NCBI GenBank assembly: GCA_046352935.1
Contig: JAXMGR010000020.1
Coordinates: forward strand, 1 to 64,000
DNA from: CAYWMY01 sp046352935
Lineage (GTDB): Bacteria; Pseudomonadota; Gammaproteobacteria; Steroidobacterales; Steroidobacteraceae
DNA: 64,000 nt
Direction of reading: 5' to 3'
Under the pieces are notes generated by a model. That model worked only from the letters and a program-made list of their open reading frames with translations, was not told where the DNA came from and did not search any database. Of this stretch, positions 16,002 to 24,962 are shown piece by piece. Within the stretch, counting starts at the first letter, position 1. Every line of letters begins with the position of its first letter. Made by a program: the position numbers and the translations under genes.

Positions 16002-18155
16002 TCAGGCCATCTGGTGCCGGTGCAGGGCCGCGTAGTGCCCCGGGCGGGCCACGAGTTCCTCGTGGCTCCCCTGCTCGACGAGCTCGCCCCGGTCGATGAC
16101 CAGGATCCGGTCGGCATGGCGCACGGCCGTGAGGCGATGCGCGATGATGAACACGGTCCGGCCATGGCAGATCAGGCGCATGTTGTCCTGGATGACCCGT
16201 TCGGACTCGTAGTCGAGCGCGCTCGTCGCCTCGTCGAAGATGAGGATGCGCGGATTGGTGACGAGCGCCCGGGCGATGGCGATGCGCTGCCGCTGGCCGC
16301 CCGAGAGGTTGGCGCCGTGCTCGGCGATGAGCGTGTCGTAGCCCTGCGGCAGGGCCAGGATGAACTCGTGGGCACCGGCCATCTTCGCGGCGTGCACGAC
16401 GGGCTCGAGCGGCAGTCCCGGATCGGCGAGTGCGATGTTGTCGCGCACCGAGCGATTGAACAGCACGTTCTCCTGCAGCACCACGCCGATCTGTCGGCGC
16501 AGGGCGACCGGATCCGCCTGCGCCAGATCGACGCCATCCACCCGGATCTGTCCGGATTCCGGCAGGTGGAGGCGCTGGATGAGCCGTGTCAGCGTGCTCT
16601 TGCCCGACCCGGACCGGCCGACGATGCCGATGACCTCGCCCGGCACCACCTCCAGCGTGATGTTGCGCAGCGCCTCCGCCTGCCCGGGTGCGTACCGGAA
16701 CGACACATTCTGGAACGCGACCGATCCCTTCAGCGCCGGCAGCGATGAGCGTCCGGCCGACAGCCCGGGCTCGGCGGGCGTGTTGAGGATGTCGCCCAGG
16801 CGTTCGACGGAGAGCCGCGCCTGCTGGAAGTCCTGCCAGAGCTGCACCAGCCGCAGGATCGGCCCGCTGACCCGGCCGGCGAACATGTTGAAGGCGATGA
16901 GCTGGCCGACACTCAAGGAGTGATCGATGACGAGCCGTGCCCCGATCCACAGGATCAGCACCGTGGTCACCTTGTTGACGAATCCGGCGATCTGATTGGC
17001 GACGTTGCCGAGGCTCGCCACGCGGAACGACGAGGTCACATAGCCCGCGAGCTGTTCCTCGAAGCGCCGCTGCATGGCCGGTTCGACGGCCATCGCCTTG
17101 ACCGTTTCGGCGGCGGAGACCGACTCGACGAGGAACGCCTGGTTCTCGGCCCCGCGCCGGAACTTCTCGTCGAGCCGCCGCCGCAGGACGGGCGTCGCGA
17201 GCATCGACAGCGCCACATAGACCGGGATCGTCGCGACCACCACGCCGAAGAGCAGCGGGCTGTACACGTACATGACGATCAGGAACACGATGCCGAACAG
17301 CAGGTCCAGCACCAGCGTCAGCGCGGAACTCGTCAGGAACTCCCGGATGCGCTCGAGTTCCCGGACCCGCGCGACGATGCTGCCGACCGTGCGCGACTGG
17401 AAGAAGGCGATCGGCAACGCCTGCAGGTGGCGGTAGAGCTTCGCGCCCAGCTCCACGTCGATGCGCGTCGCGGTGTGCGAGAACAGGTAGGTCCGCAGGC
17501 CGCCCAGCACCACCTCGAACAGCGACACGACCAGGAGTCCGATCGCCAGCACATCGAGGGTCATGAGGCCGTGGTGCACCAGCACCTTGTCGATCACGAC
17601 CTGGAAGAAGAGCGGCGTGACGAGGGCCAGGACCTGCAGCACGAGCGAAGCGATCAGCACCTCGCCCAGCAGCTTGCGGTACTTGACGACCGCGGGCACG
17701 AACCACGACAGATCGAAACGCCGCAGCTCGTCGACGAGACGAGCCCGGCGCGTGATGAGGATCAGGCGGCCGGTCGAGCGCGCCTCGAAGTCGGGCCGGG
17801 TCAGCGCCGCGGGACCGGAGGCCGCGGGGTCCTGCACCAGAACGCGCTGCCCGTCGGCCGCGCCGAGAACCAGGAAGCCACCGTCCCTCAGTTCCGCGAG
17901 GCACGGCATCGGCGTCTTGCAGAGCTGGTCGGCGACCGCCGTGACGCCGCGCGCCTTGAGGCCCAGGATCTTCGCGGCCCGCAGGAGATCGTCGACCGCG
18001 AACGCGCGATCGCCGAGCGCGAACGAGTGACGCAGCGTTTCGGTGTCTACCGCCACGCCATGGAAGCGCGCGAGCAGCACGAGCGCCGCGAGGCCTGAAT
18101 CGATGGGCGGTGCCGCTGGTTCCGCGAGCCCCGCAATGGCGACTGTCCCTGTCAA
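16002..18155 (-). CDS. Type I secretion ABC transporter/permease, HlyB type with inactive C39-like domain
   Basis: A 717-residue half-transporter. The first 130 residues are a C39 peptidase-like domain. Where true peptidases carry the catalytic Cys this one reads PPIDSGLAALVLLARFHG, so it is a non-cleaving C39-like domain as in HlyB, which binds unfolded RTX substrate. The exporter membrane domain spans about 150-450. The ATPase has Walker A GRSGSGKST, signature LSGGQRQRIAIARAL, Walker B ILIFDEATSALD and the H-loop IIAHRL. It is the first gene of the operon, which continues with the adaptor, the unknown membrane protein and the giant RTX protein. The absence of the Cys implies the substrate keeps an uncleaved C-terminal signal. 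Confidence 0.94.
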   Translation of the reverse strand: MTGTVAIAGLAEPAAPPIDSGLAALVLLARFHGVAVDTETLRHSFALGDRAFAVDDLLRAAKILGLKARGVTAVADQLCKTPMPCLAELRDGGFLVLGAADGQRVLVQDPAASGPAALTRPDFEARSTGRLILITRRARLVDELRRFDLSWFVPAVVKYRKLLGEVLIASLVLQVLALVTPLFFQVVIDKVLVHHGLMTLDVLAIGLLVVSLFEVVLGGLRTYLFSHTATRIDVELGAKLYRHLQALPIAFFQSRTVGSIVARVRELERIREFLTSSALTLVLDLLFGIVFLIVMYVYSPLLFGVVVATIPVYVALSMLATPVLRRRLDEKFRRGAENQAFLVESVSAAETVKAMAVEPAMQRRFEEQLAGYVTSSFRVASLGNVANQIAGFVNKVTTVLILWIGARLVIDHSLSVGQLIAFNMFAGRVSGPILRLVQLWQDFQQARLSVERLGDILNTPAEPGLSAGRSSLPALKGSVAFQNVSFRYAPGQAEALRNITLEVVPGEVIGIVGRSGSGKSTLTRLIQRLHLPESGQIRVDGVDLAQADPVALRRQIGVVLQENVLFNRSVRDNIALADPGLPLEPVVHAAKMAGAHEFILALPQGYDTLIAEHGANLSGGQRQRIAIARALVTNPRILIFDEATSALDYESERVIQDNMRLICHGRTVFIIAHRLTAVRHADRILVIDRGELVEQGSHEELVARPGHYAALHRHQMA

Positions 18156-18298
18156 GCGCGCATCCTGCGCATGATCCCCGCTCCCTGGAATGCCCTGCCG
18201 CCGTCGGCCCGCTGATTCGTGCCGCCCTGCCAGACCTCACCGCATCCGCACGTCGAAGGCGAAGGCGAAGGCGGGAGCGAAGCTACGCGTCGGCTCCA

Positions 18299-18326
18299 TT
18301 GCGGTCAATCGCCAAATCGACCGCAA
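18299..18326. promoter_or_regulatory. 8-bp dyad upstream of the type I secretion operon
   Basis: TTGCGGTC and GACCGCAA form a perfect inverted repeat with a 12-base spacer, about 145 bases upstream of the ABC transporter start in a relatively AT-rich stretch (18,295-18,400). The geometry fits a dimeric regulator site. No regulator gene is adjacent. A GAAGGC triplication (18,255-18,272) lies between it and the gene. Confidence 0.4.
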
Positions 18327-18479
18327 CGTATCAATAAGAGGAATAGTGAGGAAATGGAAAGAACATTGATCCCTTCCTGCAGAGCAGCCTCGTTCGGAAT
18401 CGAACCGCCTACATGGACCGATATCGGTCCGCCGGACAGGCGGCAATCGATCGGCCTTCATCCGGAAATGCAACGAATG

Positions 18480-18686
18480 GGGAAACGGGGACACCAGATC
18501 CCTCGTCGTCGCCAACTCCAGGATCGCGGGCGCCAGTGCGATGCGGCACGGCCTGTCAGACGCGCGGGCGCGCAGGAGGGCCGCGAGGCGAGCGTAAAGA
18601 TCTGGCGCGAGACGAGGGGCCCTCCGTCTGCAGCCCGCGCGTCCCGCAATCAACACATCAGGGAATGGTGAATGTCCCCATTTCCC
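18480..18686. repeat. Dispersed nested-hairpin repeat, copy 1
   Basis: Outer arms are 18,480-18,493 and 18,673-18,686 (GGGAAACGGGGACA against its complement, one mismatch). The inner stem is GACGCGCGGGC (18,559-18,569) with GCCCGCGCGTC (18,633-18,643). The middle stem is GGAGGGCC (18,575-18,582) with GGCCCTCC (18,618-18,625). The centre GAGCGTAAAGATCTGGCGCG at 18,590 is identical to copy 6. It sits between the odc 3' end and the T1SS operon 5' end. The stretch 18,156-18,700 holds no convincing gene. Confidence 0.88.
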
Positions 18687-18700
18687 GGCCGCGCGTCCCG

Positions 18701-19873
18701 TCACACGGAGGTGTTCACATACACGACGCGCGCGCGCGGGAAGAAGTTGAAGTCCGTCGCCGAGGCCGCGGTGTAGGCGCCCGTGACGCGCGCGATCACG
18801 AGGTCGCCGATCTCGAGCCGCGGCAGCTCGATGTCCTCGGCGACGACGTCCACGCTGTCGCAGGTCGGGCCGGCTAGGACCGCCGGCGCCACCGGACCCG
18901 TGCGGTCCAGCGCCGCGATCGGATACTCCATCGACTCGAACATGCGGCCGCTGAACGTGCCGTACACACCGTCGTCCAGGTAGTACCACATGCGGCCGTT
19001 GCGCTCCGCGCGACCCATGACGCTCGCCACCGCGATGCCGGCGGGCGCGACCACGAAACGCCCGGGCTCCGCGATCACGCGCACGTCGGCAGGCAGCGTC
19101 GCGAGCGCCGCGCGGATCGGCGCGCAGAAGACGTCGATGGGCGGCACCGGACGCAGGTACGGCACGGCGAAGCCACCGCCGATGTCGAGCACTGCGAGCG
19201 GTACGCCCTGCGCGCGCGCCGCGACGATCAGATCCGCGCAGGCGCGGATCGCCGCCACGTGCATGTCCGGCGACGGCACCTGCGAGCCCACGTGGAAGGA
19301 CAGGCCCGCGACCTCGACGCCGAGACTCCGCGCGTGCAGCAGCAGACCGAGCGCATCCTCGGGCCGGCAGCCGAACTTCTTCGAGAGGTCGGACACCGCA
19401 CCGGGGCTGCGGAAGGAGATGCGCAGCAGCAGCCGTGCGCGGCCGCGGAACGGCACGAACTTCGCGATCTCGTCGGCGTTGTCGGCGACGAAGGTCGTCA
19501 CGCCGAAATCGAGCGCCTCGACGATGTCGCACTCGCGCTTGACGGGATGCGTGTGGATGCAGCGCGCAGCCGGCACGCCCGCGCGCTCGACGAGCCGCAC
19601 CTCGCCCGTCGTCGCGAGATCGAAGGAACCGCCGAGCGCCGCGATCTCGCGCACGACCTGCAGATCCGGCAGCGGCTTCAGCGCGTAGTACAGCGTCACG
19701 CCCGGCAGCGCCGCGGAGAGTGCCGCGTACTGCTGGCGCACGATGGCGAGATCGAGGACCAGGAGCGGCGATCCGAACTGCGCGACCAGCGCGTGCACGG
19801 CCGCCGGCGCGGAAGGATCCGCGAACCGCGGCAGCTGCCCGGGTTGTGTCATCGCTTCACGCGCCTTCGCCAT
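18701..19873 (-). CDS. Type III PLP-dependent decarboxylase, ornithine decarboxylase-like
   Basis: A 390-residue alanine-racemase-fold decarboxylase. Visible active-site elements are the PLP lysine in LYYALKPLPD, HVGSQ, the glycine loop DIGGGF, EPGRF, and the GPTCDSVD motif carrying the catalytic Cys of eukaryotic-type ornithine decarboxylases. The likely reaction is ornithine (possibly lysine) to putrescine (cadaverine) in polyamine synthesis. The start at ATG 19,871-19,873 is chosen for GGAG nine bases upstream; an ATG seven codons later is the alternative. It follows sua5 by 116 bases and may share its transcript. Ornithine against lysine preference cannot be decided here. Confidence 0.88.
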   Translation of the reverse strand: MAKAREAMTQPGQLPRFADPSAPAAVHALVAQFGSPLLVLDLAIVRQQYAALSAALPGVTLYYALKPLPDLQVVREIAALGGSFDLATTGEVRLVERAGVPAARCIHTHPVKRECDIVEALDFGVTTFVADNADEIAKFVPFRGRARLLLRISFRSPGAVSDLSKKFGCRPEDALGLLLHARSLGVEVAGLSFHVGSQVPSPDMHVAAIRACADLIVAARAQGVPLAVLDIGGGFAVPYLRPVPPIDVFCAPIRAALATLPADVRVIAEPGRFVVAPAGIAVASVMGRAERNGRMWYYLDDGVYGTFSGRMFESMEYPIAALDRTGPVAPAVLAGPTCDSVDVVAEDIELPRLEIGDLVIARVTGAYTAASATDFNFFPRARVVYVNTSV

Positions 19874-19989
19874 CAAGTTCGTCTCCGTCGTCGCCCCTGC
19901 GCCGAACGCAGGCGGCGCGACACGGGGAAGCGGCGATTCTAGGAGCGTGTCCGGCGCTTGGCCATGGGCGCGACGCGCGGGTCCCGGGA

Positions 19990-20970
19990 TCAGGTCGCGC
20001 CGGCGTCTGGATCCCGCGCCGCCGCGCGCTCCAGCCGGTCCCGCACGGCCTCCCAGTCCGCATCCCCGGGCACGGCCTCGACCAGGATCTCGTCGGCGCC
20101 GAGGGCATCGAGGCGGCGGAGGTTCGCGTACAGGTCGTGCGCGTATTCCGCTGCGTGGACCGACGCACGCACGCAGTGCGCCGCACCTCCCGTGAGCGCC
20201 GGCGCCTCGCCCCGGCACAGGAGTGCCGCGCGGCGGCCCGCGCGGACCGCCGCCTCCACGGCCGAGCCCAGTTCCTCGCGCGGCACCATGCGGGTCGGCG
20301 TGCCCGGCGCGTAGTGCGAGCGCAGGCTGCCCGGCACGCGCGGCGCATCGCGCGCGGCCGCGCGCAGCGACCCGATCACGGCCTCCAGCGCGGCACGCCC
20401 GATGTGGCCGGGCCGGAGCAGCGACACGCCCTCGTCATCGCAGGACACGATCGTGGATTCGAGGCCGATCTCGCAGTCGCCGCCGTCGAGCACGTGCTGG
20501 ACGGCCGCACCGAACTCGGCGCGCACGTGCGCGGCGCTCGTGGGGCTCACGTGACCGTAGCGGTTGGCCGAGGGTGCCGCGACCGGGCCGCCGAACGCCG
20601 CGAGCAGCGCCCGGGCGACCGGGTGCGAGGGCACGCGCAGCGCGACCGTGTCCTGGCCGCCCGTCACCTCGGGCGGAACGTCCGGGCCGCGCCGGAGCAC
20701 CAGCGTGAGTGGCCCGGGCCAGAAGCGATCCGCGAGACGCAGGGCCGCGACCGGCCAGTGGCGCGCGAGCGGCCGCGCCGCTTCGAGGTCGAGCACGTGC
20801 ACGATGAGCGGATGCGTGGCCGGCCGCCCCTTGGCCGCGAACACCTTCGCGACCGCGGCCGGCGAGCGCGCATCCGCGCCGAGGCCGTACACGGTCTCCG
20901 TCGGGAACGCCACGAGTTCGCCGCGCGCCAGCGCGGCGGCAGCGGCCTCGATCCGGGGATCGGGCCGCAT
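19990..20970 (-). CDS. L-threonylcarbamoyladenylate synthase, Sua5/YwlC type
   Basis: A 326-residue protein with the YrdC core (AFPTETVYGLGADARS, KGRPATHPL, PSANRYGHVSPTSAAHV) and a C-terminal Sua5 extension (SLRSHYAPGTPTRMV onward). It makes threonylcarbamoyl-AMP from threonine, bicarbonate and ATP, the first step of the t6A37 modification of ANN-reading tRNAs. The length fits the long Sua5 form rather than the short TsaC. The start ATG lies two bases after the stop of the DegP-like gene, so translation is coupled. Confidence 0.93.
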   Translation of the reverse strand: MRPDPRIEAAAAALARGELVAFPTETVYGLGADARSPAAVAKVFAAKGRPATHPLIVHVLDLEAARPLARHWPVAALRLADRFWPGPLTLVLRRGPDVPPEVTGGQDTVALRVPSHPVARALLAAFGGPVAAPSANRYGHVSPTSAAHVRAEFGAAVQHVLDGGDCEIGLESTIVSCDDEGVSLLRPGHIGRAALEAVIGSLRAAARDAPRVPGSLRSHYAPGTPTRMVPREELGSAVEAAVRAGRRAALLCRGEAPALTGGAAHCVRASVHAAEYAHDLYANLRRLDALGADEILVEAVPGDADWEAVRDRLERAAARDPDAGAT

Positions 20971-20972
20971 CG

Positions 20973-23873
20973 CTAGGGGAGTTCCGTGCGCACCCAGCCC
21001 TGCGGCGTGCGGCGCAGCTCGTAGGTCGGCCAGTAGTGCGTGTCGAGCTTCATCGTGATGACATCGACGGCGCCGTTCCACTGCATGGTCTTGAGCCGCA
21101 GCGACGAGCGGTCGGGACGGCCGGACACGGCGCGCACGAACGCATCGAGATCCGCGACGGGCTCGCCGTCGACCTCGGTGATGCGCCGGCCCGCGACGAG
21201 CTGGTAGCGGCTGGCCGGCGAACCGTAGAGGAAGTACGCGACGAACACGCCCGTGGGCTCGATGCCGCGCTGCGCGGCCATCGCCCGGTGCGGCGCCTGC
21301 AGCGTCGCGCCCGCCCACATCAGGATGCGATCGACGTCGCCACCGCCCTGCGGCACCGTCGGCACCGTGATCCGCTGCTCCCGGCCGTCGCGCCAGACCG
21401 TGAGTTCGACGCTCTCGCGCGCCACGGCGCGCTCGACTTCGCGGAAACGATCGACGACCTGGCCATCGACGGCGAGCACGAGGTCGCCGGGCTGCAGCAG
21501 GCGCGCGGCCGGCGTGCCCGCCGTGAGCCTGAGGATGCCGAGCACCGAGCGCCGCTCGGGACTGTGCGCCTCGAGGCGGCGGATCCAGTCGTCGCCGACG
21601 CCGAGCTGCCGCGCCGTCGAGAGCGCCATCGACTGGAACTCCGCCTCGAGCGAATAGATCGGCTGCCCGGAGCGCAGGTGATCGAGCATCTCCAGCACGT
21701 GTTCGGCCGGGATGCCGCGGTTCTCCTGCTCCAGTTCGCGCCCGCGCTCGAACGCGAAGCTGGACCACAGCGCCAGCACGCGCCCGCGTCGGTCCGCGAG
21801 CACGCCGTCGTAGTCGCCGGGCGCGTTGACGAGCGTGATCGTCTCGAGGTTCGCGTCGCGGAACTGCAGCGTGCGCGACACGGGCAGGTAGGTCGGGTCG
21901 ACCGAGGCCACGACCGTCGCACGCGCCTGCAGCTTGTGGTCGGGACGCAGTCCCACAGCGAACACCTGTTCGCCCGAGCGCACCTCACGCGGCTCGAAGC
22001 GCGCCGCGCGGATCGGCGTGTCGCCGAGCAGCTTCGGGTCGTAGGAGACGACCGCGAGGTTGTGCAGCGGATGCACGTATTCGACGCGTCCCGGGACCTC
22101 GACCGTACCCGCGAAGGTGATGCGCACGTCGCCGAGCGCCACGGGGACGGTGTTGCGGTCGACGGCGATGAGCCCGCGCTGGGCATCGATGACGACGCCC
22201 GTGCCGTAGTAATTGCGCTCCGTCACGCCCGACACCGAATAGGGCATCACGAAGGAGACCAGCGCCAGCGACGGCGCCAGCGCATCGCCCACGGGGTCAC
22301 CCGTGCGCGCGAACCGCGCCGAGCCGGGCTCCTTGCCGTCTGGTGCGGGCCCCGCGGCCAGCGGCACGCAGGGCCAGATGCCGGCGCGGTCGTCACGGCG
22401 GCAGCGGCGCACGGGGAACCAGCGCCGGTCCATGCGCACGACGCGCAGCTGCGGTGCATGCGTGTCGTCGGAGGTGATGTAGCGCACGGGTGCGCGCGCG
22501 CCGTCACCGAGCGTGTCCAGCACCGCCTCGGCGTCCGCGAGGCGCTCGAGCTTCCGGCCGGCCATCTCCACGAGTACCGCGCCGCGCGGCACGCCCGCGG
22601 AGCCGAACACGTAGCCGGGGTTCGCGACCTGGACGCCGCGCACCGGCACGTTCAGGTGCCGCGCCATCTGCCAGGACAGGTCGTGGATCACGCCGTCGCC
22701 GACCTCGATGAACTCGGCGGGCGTGATCTCCTCGAGATCCTGCACGCGCAGGTTCTGCGTGCGCCGCGCACCGCCGCGCTCGACGACGATCTCGACGTCC
22801 CCGCCCACGCGGTCGTCGAGCACGTCCTCCAGCGCGAGGAAATCGACCACGGAGCGGCCGGACAGCGAGACCAGGATGTCGCCCACGGCGAGCACGCCGT
22901 CCGCGCGCGAGCCGGGCTGCACTTCCGTGACCACCAGCATGCCGGTGCTCTTCGGATGACCGCGGCGCGTGGCGGCCTCGGTGTCGGCCGCGAGGCCGAG
23001 CCGGCGCAGCTCGTCGTAGGGCGTGTAACGGAACACGGTCTGCAGCGTGCCGCGCGGCACGGGCCGGCCCTCGCGGATGAAGCCGAGCGCGCGCACGACG
23101 CGGTCGAGCGGCAGGTAGAAGCTCGACGCGGCACCGCTCGACCCACCGGCATTCAGTGCGACGACGCGGCCCTGGATGTCGAGCACGGGAGATCCCGAGG
23201 AGCCGCCGGAAGTACTCGAGGCCGCTTGGTAATAGAAGGTGTTGAAGTCGTTGTAGCGGCCCGAGCCGTATTCCGGCGCTTCGCGGTCGAGGCGCGCGAG
23301 CGTGCCGGCGAGGATGGAGAGCTGCTCGCCCGCGTCGTTGCCGACCACGCGGATCTCGGTGCCGATCTGCGCGCCGGCCGGGTACAGCGGCAGTTCCGCG
23401 GGCTTGATGAAGCGCAGCGCGGCCGGATCGTAGCGGTACACACCGAAGTCGTGCACGGGGTCGCGGTAGACGGGATACAGCGCGACTTCCTCGCGGTTCT
23501 GGAACACCGCCTGCGCCGTCACGGGGCCCGGCGTCACGACGTGACGGTTCGTGAGGATCAGCCCGCGCGCGGCATCGATCACGAAGCCCGTGGCCTGCGC
23601 GGAGCTGTTCCATTCCGTATCGAAAGCGCGGGTGGCATCGATCTGGATTGACACGACACTGGAAGCGATGCGTTCCAGCGTGCGCGCCCAGTCCGGCCGC
23701 TCGGCGCCGGCGGGTGCCGGCGACGCCGCGGCCGGCAGCGGCACCGCAACGGCGGCCGGCTCGGCCCGCGGCGCGGCCACGGCCAGTGCCCCGCCCGCCA
23801 GCAGCGCCAGTGCGACCGCCACGACGCGACGACGCCGGATCCCGGATGTCCTGCCTGCGGTTGCACGCGTCAC
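20973..23873 (-). CDS. Double-protease PDZ protein, DegP/Nma111-like, second protease half inactive
   Basis: A 966-residue exported serine protease homologue with a signal anchor (VVAVALALLAGGALAVAA). The first trypsin-like half keeps the triad: TNRHVV (His), VHDFGVYRYD (Asp) and SGGSSGSPVLD (Ser). PDZ-like regions follow (GMLVVTEVQPGSRADGVLAV and a second). The second protease half starts at YYGTGVVIDAQRGLIAVDRN, where the His is replaced by Asn, and its Ser loop reads NAPGDYDGVLADRRG, so it lacks both residues. Another PDZ-like region ends the protein. This duplicated design resembles fungal Nma111/Ynm3. A role in periplasmic quality control is likely. It lies between pfkB (10-base gap) and sua5 (2-base gap). 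Confidence 0.87.
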   Translation of the reverse strand: MTRATAGRTSGIRRRRVVAVALALLAGGALAVAAPRAEPAAVAVPLPAAASPAPAGAERPDWARTLERIASSVVSIQIDATRAFDTEWNSSAQATGFVIDAARGLILTNRHVVTPGPVTAQAVFQNREEVALYPVYRDPVHDFGVYRYDPAALRFIKPAELPLYPAGAQIGTEIRVVGNDAGEQLSILAGTLARLDREAPEYGSGRYNDFNTFYYQAASSTSGGSSGSPVLDIQGRVVALNAGGSSGAASSFYLPLDRVVRALGFIREGRPVPRGTLQTVFRYTPYDELRRLGLAADTEAATRRGHPKSTGMLVVTEVQPGSRADGVLAVGDILVSLSGRSVVDFLALEDVLDDRVGGDVEIVVERGGARRTQNLRVQDLEEITPAEFIEVGDGVIHDLSWQMARHLNVPVRGVQVANPGYVFGSAGVPRGAVLVEMAGRKLERLADAEAVLDTLGDGARAPVRYITSDDTHAPQLRVVRMDRRWFPVRRCRRDDRAGIWPCVPLAAGPAPDGKEPGSARFARTGDPVGDALAPSLALVSFVMPYSVSGVTERNYYGTGVVIDAQRGLIAVDRNTVPVALGDVRITFAGTVEVPGRVEYVHPLHNLAVVSYDPKLLGDTPIRAARFEPREVRSGEQVFAVGLRPDHKLQARATVVASVDPTYLPVSRTLQFRDANLETITLVNAPGDYDGVLADRRGRVLALWSSFAFERGRELEQENRGIPAEHVLEMLDHLRSGQPIYSLEAEFQSMALSTARQLGVGDDWIRRLEAHSPERRSVLGILRLTAGTPAARLLQPGDLVLAVDGQVVDRFREVERAVARESVELTVWRDGREQRITVPTVPQGGGDVDRILMWAGATLQAPHRAMAAQRGIEPTGVFVAYFLYGSPASRYQLVAGRRITEVDGEPVADLDAFVRAVSGRPDRSSLRLKTMQWNGAVDVITMKLDTHYWPTYELRRTPQGWVRTELP

Positions 23874-23883
23874 GGTCCGCCCC

Positions 23884-24819
23884 TCAGCCGAAGCAGTAGC
23901 CGAACGCGGCGCGGAAGCGGTCCTGGAACTCGGCCTGCGTGAAGCGATGGTTCTGGGTGCCGCTGTGCCCGATCTTGATCGTGCCCATCAGCGATGCGAT
24001 GCGGCCGGTGGTCTGCCAGTCGAAGCCGTGCTGCAGGCCGAAGATCACGCCCGCGCGGTAGGCATCGCCGCAGCCGGTGGGGTCGACCACCTGCTCGGCG
24101 GGCACGGTCGGGATCACGAGACGCTCGCCGTCGGTGTACACGTAGGAGCCATGCACGCCGCGCGTGACGATGTAGGCCCGCACGCGCTTCGCGATCGCCT
24201 CGGGCGAAAGGCCGGTGCGCTCGCGCAGCAGCTGGTCCTCGTAGTCGTTCACGGCGACCCAGGTCGCCTGGTCGATGAACTGCAGCAGTTCAGGGCCATG
24301 GAACATCGGCAGTCCCTGTCCCGGATCGAACAGGAAGGGAATGCCCGCCGCGGCGAACTGCGCCGCGTGCCCCGTCATCGCCTCGCGGCCGTCCGGGGCG
24401 ACGATGCCGATGCGGATGCCGCGGTCGACGGGCACGCTCGCCTCGTGCGCGAAGTTCATGGCACCGGGATGGAACGCCGTGATCTGGTTGTCGTCGAGAT
24501 CGGTCGTGATGAAGGCCTGCGCCGTGTAGGCATCGTCCTTGCGCAGCAGGTAGTCGCGGGCGATGCCCTGTTCGCGCAGCCAGTGATCGTAGGGCTCGAA
24601 ATCCATGCCGACCGCGGCCATCGGGCAGCCGTCGCCGCCGAGCAGCTTCAGGTTGTAGGCGATGTTGCCGGCGCAGCCGCCGAAGTTCCGGCTCAGGGTC
24701 GGCACCAGGAAGGCGACGCTCAGCATGTGGATGCGGTCCGGCAGGATGTGGTCCTTGAACCGCCCGGGGAAGACCATCACCGTGTCGAAGGCCATCGAGC
24801 CGCAGATCAGCGCCGTCAT
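23884..24819 (-). CDS. PfkB-family carbohydrate/nucleoside kinase (adenosine kinase-like)
   Basis: A 311-residue ribokinase-fold enzyme. The N-terminal motif FGGCAGNIAYNLKLLGG and the C-terminal motif VDPTGCGDAYRAGVIFGL, with the catalytic Asp in GCGD, are intact. The start MTALICGSMAFDTVMVFPGR resembles the adenosine/sugar kinase branch. The substrate is not determined by sequence: adenosine, ribose or another sugar are all possible. It heads the run pfkB, DegP-like, sua5, odc. GGTGA lies 4 bases before the ATG. Confidence 0.88.
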   Translation of the reverse strand: MTALICGSMAFDTVMVFPGRFKDHILPDRIHMLSVAFLVPTLSRNFGGCAGNIAYNLKLLGGDGCPMAAVGMDFEPYDHWLREQGIARDYLLRKDDAYTAQAFITTDLDDNQITAFHPGAMNFAHEASVPVDRGIRIGIVAPDGREAMTGHAAQFAAAGIPFLFDPGQGLPMFHGPELLQFIDQATWVAVNDYEDQLLRERTGLSPEAIAKRVRAYIVTRGVHGSYVYTDGERLVIPTVPAEQVVDPTGCGDAYRAGVIFGLQHGFDWQTTGRIASLMGTIKIGHSGTQNHRFTQAEFQDRFRAAFGYCFG

Positions 24820-24962
24820 GAATCACCAGTGGCGGTTGGAATCGCACCCGAAGATACCGGCCGGCCGGCCGGCCCGCCAGTGTGAGTGTGGATGCGGTCG
24901 GGGCCCGCCCCGGCCCATGCCGCCGTGATTCAGCCGGGGGCAGCCGCCCGCCGCTGCGACGC

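Noticed and set aside
18458..18649. Small open frames inside the hairpin repeats (reading like ARAADGGPLVSRQIFTLASR)
   Set aside because: The same pseudo-peptide recurs at the other repeat copies because the DNA element is repeated. There are no ribosome binding sites, and the frames differ between copies.
21036..23651. Plus-strand frame of about 870 codons opposite the DegP-like gene
   Set aside because: It is an antisense shadow. The minus strand encodes an intact protease with catalytic motifs.
24857..24873. CCGG tetramer run as a terminator between dgkA and pfkB
   Set aside because: It is self-complementary but has no T-tract in either direction and is simple low-complexity sequence.
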